Below, piece by piece: positions 57,474 through 64,000 of a stretch of DNA of 64,000 bases. The notes below the pieces were generated by a model. It ran no database searches. It saw nothing but the letters and a program-made list of their open reading frames with translations, and was not told the origin of the DNA. The position numbers and the translations under genes were made by a program. Position 1 is the first letter of the stretch; each line of letters opens with the position of its first letter. This DNA is from Takakia lepidozioides (lineage: Eukaryota > Streptophyta > Takakiopsida > Takakiales > Takakiaceae): positions 13,454,001 to 13,518,000 of the forward strand of contig CM060731.1 of the NCBI GenBank assembly GCA_030704615.1, read 5' to 3'.

Positions 57474-58166
57474 GTGGGTAGTGGCGGCTCCGCACGTACA
57501 ATGATTTTGCGCGGTTACCTTGGGTTTAATCTGGTTTTGGAAGAAGTTTTTGGTTCAAGAGGAAGTTGCGATGGCGGCGGCACTTCGCGTTGTGCACTTG
57601 CATTTGTTTGTCTTGCTTGTTCGTTGTGTACTACAATGGCGTCTGCAATTCTCTGTAGCTTGTCAAGCGAGAGAGATGACAGCGGCTCGATTTTGATTAA
57701 GATAGAACTGAGAGTGGAGGTCGCAAACTCTGACATGGTGGGTTCCAGCCAGTTCGTTTTAGGCGTTCCTGTATCTACTCCCAGTTTGCAGGTGGTGGAT
57801 GGTCATCCAGTCTCGGAAGTGCCTGTAGCTCCTGCCGCGCGTGTTCCATTGTTGATTCCAGGGTTTCCTGTTCCTGACATTGAAAGACCTACCTCCTCAG
57901 GCTCTAACTACTCAGCGTATGCCAAGGCAGAAGCGGCCTTTGAAGAAAGAGCTTTGTATTCGGCTCGTGGCTCAGTGAGTTCGGGCTCTTTGCCAAGCGA
58001 TGACCCTGACGGAGCTGATTACGGTTTGGGCTACGTTGAGCCTGCTTACGATCTTGAGGGGCTGCCTGATGTTAACTCACAAATCCAGGACTCTCTTGTG
58101 TTTGACAGTGAGCAGCTCGAGTTGAGCAGTGACGACTTGGTGTGGATTGATAAATTTGAATCTTGA
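57474..58166 (+). CDS. Unidentified ORF upstream of the second gypsy element
   Basis: An open frame of 230 codons; the listed start is GTG, and the first ATG of the frame is ATGATTTTG at 57500. It has a hydrophobic stretch (CALAFVCLACSLCTTMASAIL) at about residues 40-60 that could be a membrane segment. A Val/Pro-rich part follows (VSEVPVAPAARVPLLIPGFP), and the second half is acidic and Ser/Asp-rich. After the stop at 58166 a frame-shifted continuation stays protein-like to about 58710. I recognise no domain. It may belong to the gypsy element's 5' region, to another retroelement, or be a host gene remnant. Confidence 0.35.
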   Translation: MGSGGSARTMILRGYLGFNLVLEEVFGSRGSCDGGGTSRCALAFVCLACSLCTTMASAILCSLSSERDDSGSILIKIELRVEVANSDMVGSSQFVLGVPVSTPSLQVVDGHPVSEVPVAPAARVPLLIPGFPVPDIERPTSSGSNYSAYAKAEAAFEERALYSARGSVSSGSLPSDDPDGADYGLGYVEPAYDLEGLPDVNSQIQDSLVFDSEQLELSSDDLVWIDKFES

Positions 58167-58172
58167 TTTTTT

Positions 58173-58710
58173 GTGGACGTCTCGCGTTTTTCAGCTACTA
58201 AACGGGAGACAGTCTCTACCTGGATCAGCGATCCTGCTTTACTAGTGAGGGAAGTCCACAGTGTGATTGACAAAGAGCTAGCTTTGAGGAGACAGTTCAA
58301 GGTGCATATCCCCGAACTCAAAAGTCGATTTTTGTCTTATGGTGCCTTGGAATTCAAGCAGTTTGGGCTTTGCGAACAAATCTCCGTTCAATCCCTTGAT
58401 GTTCCGCTGGTGTCTTGCGATTTTGTGGATCCCTGGCATTTGGCTTTGTTCACCAGTGGCATTGGTGCGATTTTGTTACGATTGTTAAGATTTGGGAGTC
58501 TTACAGTGTGTTACTACCCGTGACCTTGTTGATTCTCTCACGGGTCATAGTGAGAAGACTCTTCAAGGAGATATTGTTATTTTTCCTAACGAGCGATTCG
58601 CTCTCCGCTCGATTCACAAACTGAACGTTTTTTACTCCATCGGGCATTGGCCGCCGATCACTGTCTTGTCTCGAACTTGGAGAAGTGACCGTTATTGGGG
58701 GTCAGACTAG
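58173..58710 (+). pseudogene. Continuation of the unidentified ORF, frame broken
   Basis: The frame 58173-58523 reads ETVSTWISDPALLVREVHSV and LVSCDFVDPWHLALF. A switch near 58490 gives DLVDSLTGHSEKTLQGDIVI and SIGHWPPITVLSRTWRSDRY, ending near 58710. Composition is that of a folded protein. The frame changes mark it as decayed or spliced. No family is recognised. Confidence 0.3.
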
Positions 58711-58962
58711 TACACCTTGTATGTGGGTTTTTGGTTCAAGAATTCCCGCGGGTGGAATTGGTTGGCTCTTTGCTGAGCACGATCAAGAGTCACAAAGCTT
58801 TTGAGGATTGTGACTCCACAAGCTTGGCAGTGTACCAGTGTGGTGAAGATCTCTAAGGGTGGTGATTCCTAACTAATGTCCAACTCACCCAATAGCCGTT
58901 GGTTGCGTTCAGGTAGGTTATCTACTGCGTTCAGGTAGAAATAGGTTATCAAATGTGGTATC

Positions 58963-60400
58963 AATGGAAGAAGATTTATTGGTTGATGGTAGAAATCAGG
59001 TTAGGGCTTCCAATGGTCTTGGACCTGCGGCAGCCACTAGCACCAGGCCTGGCTTGGGTGGTAGAATTCGGGAAAACTTGGATGTTGCAGATGATACGAG
59101 GGCCAACCTGTATGCCTTGGATTTCCATGCATGACGGATGGGCGGCTTGGATCGCATAGGGGAGTCACTTGCAGGTCAGCCTAGCTTCTCAGTTTCGAGT
59201 TTCGCTCCACTGGCAGATTTGAGGCCTATTTCCTGCCATGACAATCCTCAATTTCAAGGTATGTCTGTCACCTACTCTCGTGCATCTCATCCTTTGTACG
59301 TGGCTAGTGAGTCCGCTTGGTCCTGTGGCCCTGTGCGAAGCCAAGTGCTTGCACAGAGTCAACCAGCTCTTCAGTCATGGTCCAGTACCCCACCTACTAT
59401 ATTACCACTCTCCCGGGCTATGGGAGGGATGGCAGTTCATGAGGATGGAGGTGCGAGGTCAAGTCACAATAATTTGGGAATTCAGCCAATGGCTTTTCAG
59501 GACATGTAGATGCTGGTCATGTATACCATGTAGCACCGGTGATTACTTATGTCTATCCTGAGTATAACATGGGAAAGAAGATAGAGAATTTTCTGGAATT
59601 GTTTGAAGTCAGTGCTCAAATGAATAAAACTACAGAAGAGGTCATGATAGGTACATTCCGCATGAGCATGCAAGGAGAAGCAAGTGATTTTTTGCATGTT
59701 GGATAGCCTTGACAAACTTTGTGGCCGGCCATAGAAAGAGGGTGAGTCTTTTTAGCAATACCTTTTAGATCTAAGGGCTGTTGCGTTTGAACAAGTGCCT
59801 GAAGATGTTGTTATTAGGGAGAGGTTGCTAAGACAACACTTCTTGAGAGGCATGCCAACAAAAGTGAAAGCCTGGGGACAACGTCGTACTTTTAAGGATA
59901 GTGATGAGATGTTGCATGAGCTTAGTCTTAAGCTTAAGGACCTGGCTGAAGCAAAGCAAAGGCGACACCATGTGAAATTTCAGATCCCTTGTATGGATCA
60001 TGAAGACACCATGGCCGCCACATTTGGTGAGAGAGAGACCCTCTCCTGTAGGATCTGAGTCTAGTGACTCTGCTTTGCAAGAATTGGCTCACACTATGGG
60101 TGAGTTGGGAAAAAACATAGCTACTCAGTTTGCAGCCTTGAAGGCTGATCAGCAGAGAGTAGAGACCCAGAGACCAGCAAAGAGCTGAATACAGACCCAG
60201 AGATCAGCAGAGAGGTAAAGATGGAGGGTTCAGAGGTAAGACACAAACAGGGGTTACTTATGAGAGGAAGTTTGCTCCTTGTTATATTTGTGGCAGTGAT
60301 GAGCATTACACTAAGGTACGTCCTGACCGTGAGGGCTATGCTGATTATATCAAAGAGATAAGAAGGCAAGGTCTTCCAACCAAGCTGCCCACACACATTT
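58963..60400 (+). pseudogene. Gag of the second gypsy element
   Basis: Gag starts at ATG 58963 (ATGGAAGAAGATTTA), meets an in-frame TGA near 59131, continues to 59509, then shifts frame. The next frame reads the capsid core (YNMGKKIENFLELFEVSAQM and FRMSMQGEASDFL). The frame from 59795 supplies the capsid end (RERLLRQHFLRGMPTKVKAW). A knuckle near 60280 reads CYICGSDEHYTKV, with the last Cys of CCHC lost. RNA packaging function is gone. Confidence 0.75.
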
Positions 60401-60478
60401 AAACTAAAAAGATCTCTTGGGCAGGGGACAAGAGGTCATGGGAAGCAGCACCCTGTTGATGCAAGGAAGAAGAGGGTC

Positions 60479-61045
60479 ATGTTGTCAATTAACTTTAAAG
60501 CTTTGCATTATGAACTAGCCAAGAAATGTCAAGTGCATGACATAAGTCCCTTGATCACACAATGTCATGTGCATCATTTGAGTTTTCCATGTGTTGTAGA
60601 TACTGGATGTACCATGTCTGCCATCCCCTTGCAGGTAGTGAGAGTATTGGGCATCAAGTTGACCCCTGCACAAGACATGGAGGTCATCATTGCAGATGGG
60701 TCAAGGTATGAGCCCTTGGGGCTGGTCACTGTCCCTATTAGAATTCACAAGAAAGAGGTCTTGATTACTTGCATAGTTACAATAGGAGACCAATTCTTGT
60801 GGGGATTGGATTGGATGATAGGGGCTCAAGCTACCATCAACCTTGGTGACAACTCCCTAAGATTTCCCAATGGAGAAGGACATGATGTTATAGTGCCTCT
60901 CAAGACTGTCAAGATGCATGCAGGCACTGCTACTGCCAACCTTTCCCAAGTTCAAGCCATGGTAAGGGAGGTAAGGCAAAGGCACCACAAACATGTCTTG
61001 GCTGGATTTTTACAAATACAAGCCAGATCTTGCCTTGATGTATGA
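60479..61045 (+). pseudogene. Retropepsin-type protease of the second gypsy element
   Basis: The frame of 188 codons contains the aspartic protease active site CVVDTGCTMSAIP, followed by the flap-side strands (MEVIIADGSRYEPLG) and the WGLDWMIG segment with the ALxD-like helix region usual for pol proteases. It is separated from gag and RT by stops. The domain itself looks whole. Confidence 0.75.
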
Positions 61046-61088
61046 GTAGCATGTACCTAGCTCTGGTCAAAAGTCTGGTGCTCCCATC

Positions 61089-62472
61089 GTGGTGCAAAAG
61101 AATAGTACTTTGATTAGAGCTCCATGTGATGTCACTATTCCATCTATGTGTCAGAGAGTGGTCAAGACCCAATTGGCCTATCTTTGTCCTAAGGGACACT
61201 ACCTTGAGGTTGATGGATGGAGGAGGCTTACTGCCTTAAAGCATTGCCTTGTTGCTACTGGGGTTCTTGATAGAGGTTACAAAGATGAAATCAAGCTTCT
61301 TATAGCCAATCCTGAAAGGTTTCCTGTGACCATCAAGAAGGGGCAAGTGTTTGCTAGAATTTTTGCCCATCCCTTAGAAGAGATTGGTGAAGTCCAGCCT
61401 ACTTTTGGTTTTGAAGCCTTAGGCATTGTCCATGATCAATCAGATCTGGTCATTGTTTTTTCCAGCCACTCTTCTCCTGCCATGAGCTTCAAGAATAGAC
61501 TCAATGCTCAAGAAAGAAAAGCCCTTGCCAAAGTGCTTGGTGAGATCAAACTCAACCCCTTACTTAAGGAAGCCCAAAAGAAACAAGTTGAGACCTTGAT
61601 AGCTCACAACCTGGATGTGTTCAGTCTTGGAGCTTCTGACCTTGGAAAGACTAATATCCTGCAGCATGACATTGAGATTGAGGGACCTCTGTCAAGCATT
61701 TGCCTATAGAGAGAATGTGAAAGAGAGGGCTATTGTGCAAGAGGAAATCAAAAAAATGCTTGATGCTGGTGTGATTAAGCCTTCCATCTCTCCTTGGGCC
61801 AGTCCTATAGTTCTTTGTAGGGAAGAAAGATGGAAGTACTCGCTTTAGTGTGGACTTCAGGCGTCTCACTACAGTCACCAAGAACGCTGCCTATCCCCTC
61901 CCCAAATCAATGAGACCTTGACATGTTACATGGAGCCATTGGTGTTTTTCTTCCTTAGACTTTTTGGCCTCTGGATTTGGCAATTGCCTCTGACTGAAGA
62001 AGCAAAAGAGAAAACATCTTTGTTCTGTAGGATGAGCAAGTACCAGTATGAGACCATGTCATGCAACTTCTGGTTTGTGCAATGCAACTTCTACCTTCCA
62101 GCGCCTAATGGATATTGTCCTTGGAAATTTGAGGTGGGAGTGTGCTTTGAAGCCCATCTTCTTGACTTGCAACGTGTCTTCAACAGACTTAGAGCTGCAG
62201 GGTTAAAGGTTAAGCCAAAGAAATGTGAATTGTGCATGCCTGAGCTTCACTTCTTGGGTCATGTCCTATCAAAAGAAGGTCTTAAGCCTGATCTTGAGAA
62301 GCTTTGCTCTGTATGGGAGTTTCCCATTCCCAAGGACAAACACTGTGTTAAATCCTTCCTTGGTTTAGCTTCTTACTACCGGAGATTCATCAAACATTTT
62401 TCCATTATTGCTTTTGCTTTGACCAAGCTTCTGGCTAAGGATGTTCACTTTGAATGGGGCACTTTCCAATAA
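61089..62472 (+). pseudogene. Reverse transcriptase of the second gypsy element, active site lost
   Basis: The N-terminal region is open from 61089 to 61709. A short shift follows, then KERAIVQEEIKKMLDAGVIK and SPWASPIVL at about 61720-61812. The next frame (61918-62472) gives the thumb and connection (HLLDLQRVFNRLRAAGLKVK, LHFLGHVLSKEGL, FLGLASYYRRFIKHF). Between them the palm is damaged: the YxDD catalytic box and neighbouring residues that should precede HLLDLQ are absent, and the DLxxGFxQ region is altered. No activity is possible. Confidence 0.8.
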
Positions 62473-62487
62473 GTTGCGTTTGACAAG

Positions 62488-63087
62488 TTGAAGGTTGCTC
62501 TCACCATTGCTCCAGTCCCTATGTTTCCCAATTGTCACCTGCCTTTCAAGATGCAAACAGATGCTTCTAATGTTGCCATCTCTGCCATTTTGTGTCAAGT
62601 GGTTGATGGGAAGGAACATGTCATTGCTTATGCCTCTAGGAAGCTGGACAAGCATGAAAAGAACTACTCTATCACTGATAAGGAGGGGCTAGCTTTGATC
62701 TTTGGTGTTAAACACTACAGACAGTATTTGCATGGCAGCAAGTTTGTGGTTGAGACTGATCATCTTCCCCTTAAGGCATTGCTTCGGCCTCGTGAGTTGT
62801 ATGGTAGACTGGCACGATGGGCTATGTTCCTGCAGGAGTTTGACCTTGACATTGTCTACAAGAAAGGGAAGGAGAATTCCAATGCAGATGCTCTTACACG
62901 GGTTGAGCCTCATGGAGGCAAGCCTATGGTGACCTTGGAGGACTTGGCTGCTTTTGATATATCCTCTCCTAAGGGGACAGGCCCTGTTCTTAACCTTTTA
63001 TGTGTTGATCAACAGCCTCTTTTTCTTGATCCATCTAGCTTGGAGATTGCGTGGGGCTGGTCTAGCTTTCTTGATGATCCAGGCTGA
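62488..63087 (+). pseudogene. RNase H of the second gypsy element
   Basis: The frame is open for 199 codons and keeps the Ty3/gypsy RNase H signatures: MQTDASNVAISAIL (first Asp), YASRKLDKHEKNYSITDKEG (Glu), VETDHLPLKAL (Asp), then RLARWAMFLQEFDLDIVYKK and the NSNADALTR end. The domain appears intact, although the RT before it and the integrase after it are broken. Confidence 0.8.
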
Positions 63088-63359
63088 GTCCCTATATTGC
63101 TGGTTTGGACAGTGATGTCATGTCTAAGGCCTTTGTGAGGGGCTAGTCTATCATTTCTTGTTCCTTGTCTTTCTTTTTCAGCCATGGTTCGGATTTGGTG
63201 CATTTACTGCTGTACTCCGGTGTAGGTTTTGGCAGTGCTTTAAGGCTTGATTTGCCTTCCCATGAGCCGTTTCAAATTGGCAATGATCTAGTGGCTGGAG
63301 ATAATTAACATGAGGCAGACACTCCATGTCACATTACTAAAGCCCATTGAACCTCGCTT

Positions 63360-64000
63360 ATGTGCAGTACAATTATGGATGATATGCTGCATGCAGCGTT
63401 ACTCCATCGATGTCTTCATGGACATTCACATGCAGGGCTCCCTGAGAAGTTGAGGAAGCAAGTGTTGTACAATGTGGACGCTCATCATTGTAGGGATGGC
63501 AAGTTGTACAAAGTGGGCACTAAGGATGGGAGTCCTTGCTACTTGGAGGTACCACCACGGAGCCAGTTAGATGTTTTGTTGGAATGTTTTTCATGCTTCT
63601 TTGTATGCAGGTCATCTTGGGGTCAAGAAGACTATATCTCGCATAGAAGAGGTGTACTACTGGAAGGGAATTCAAAGAGATGTAACTGCCTTCATCTCCA
63701 AGTATGAGGCTTGTCGATCTAACCTTGCACTTCCTCGGGTGGGGGTCATTTATAAATTGCAATCCTTGCCCGTGACACATGCCTTTGCTCGAGTTGGTAT
63801 TGACTTGGTAGGACCTCTTGCTCTCACGTTAAAAGGTCATAACTATCTTTGGGTAGCTACAGATTACTTGACTAAGTGGGTAGAAGTCTGTCCTATGGTT
63901 ACCAAGGATTCTGACACGGTAGCACAACTCTTCTTTGAGGAGATTGTGATGAGGCATGGTTGTCCTCTTGAGGTCCTTACTGATAATGGCCGGGAGTTTT
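63360..64000 (+). pseudogene. Integrase of the second gypsy element (partial, cut by window)
   Basis: The sequence begins with an upstream linker, then the zinc-finger part after a frame shift near 63590 (AGHLGVKKTI, YYWKGIQRDV). The CxxC pair reads YEAC, so one metal-binding Cys is lost. The core has GIDLVGPL (first Asp) and VLTDNGREF (second Asp). The window ends before the catalytic Glu. Confidence 0.8.

Larger units (their letters stand above)
58951..64000 (+). mobile_element. Second Ty3/gypsy element, decayed, cut by the window end
   Basis: Plus-strand gag, protease, reverse transcriptase, RNase H and integrase follow in Ty3/gypsy order. TGGTATCAATGG at 58951 resembles the initiator-Met primer binding site and directly overlaps the gag start, so the 5' LTR may end near 58946 (GGTTATCA). 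The LTR start is not recognised, and the 3' LTR lies outside the window. All reading frames carry stops or shifts. Confidence 0.85.

Overview
The window is nuclear DNA of a plant-like eukaryote. Genes are split by GT-AG introns (one has 20 exons), and between them lie Ty3/gypsy, LINE, hAT and SINE-type elements, tandem repeats and AT-rich tracts. The gene families (CUL1, ribophorin II, a plant-style MBD protein, a trihelix-type protein) point to a streptophyte. A cyanovirin-N homology (CVNH) exon, a family known mainly from fungi and ferns, makes a non-seed plant (fern, lycophyte or bryophyte) my best guess. The species cannot be fixed from the sequence alone.

Layout. 0-11 kb: possible exons of an unknown minus-strand gene, a decayed minus-strand RING-type gene, and a structurally complete Ty3/gypsy element (4169-10188, 5-bp target duplication CCAAC) that has lost protease, reverse transcriptase and RNase H. 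A palindromic motif, AAATCGGCGCCGATTT, recurs on both sides of that insertion. 11-15 kb: a foldback element, an hAT transposase remnant, a LINE ORF1-like remnant and a 133-bp tandem duplication. 15.1-17.8 kb: an intronless, intact CUL1-type cullin with a TATA box. 18-28.3 kb: a SINE, an AT-rich block with a trihelix/MADF-like gene, a 1033-bp non-autonomous hAT element with 8-bp target duplications, and a decayed gypsy pol fragment. 29.6-33.4 kb: a three-exon MBD protein gene with in-frame internal duplications. 34.9-36.1 kb: a damaged RNase H gene. 37.1-39.2 kb: a ~188-bp satellite array interrupted by a LINE fragment. 39.95-40.34 kb: a CVNH exon followed, 17 bases into its intron, by a GC-rich near-perfect 123-bp hairpin. 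41.8-52.3 kb: the ribophorin II (RPN2/SWP1) gene on the minus strand, whose 20 exons join in phase into 703 residues. 53.4-55.1 kb: a minus-strand gene ending in an HMA-like fold without the metal-binding cysteines. 55.2-64 kb: direct repeats, an unidentified ORF pair, and a broken plus-strand Ty3/gypsy element running off the window end.

The host genes are unrelated housekeeping or regulatory functions (SCF ubiquitin ligase scaffold, ER N-glycosylation, chromatin reading, a lectin-type domain) and form no pathway or operon. The most notable items are the CVNH exon with its adjacent hairpin, the tandem duplication that copies a splice acceptor inside RPN2, the recent in-frame duplication next to the MBD domain, the intronless CUL1, and the recently inserted gypsy element lacking its reverse transcriptase.
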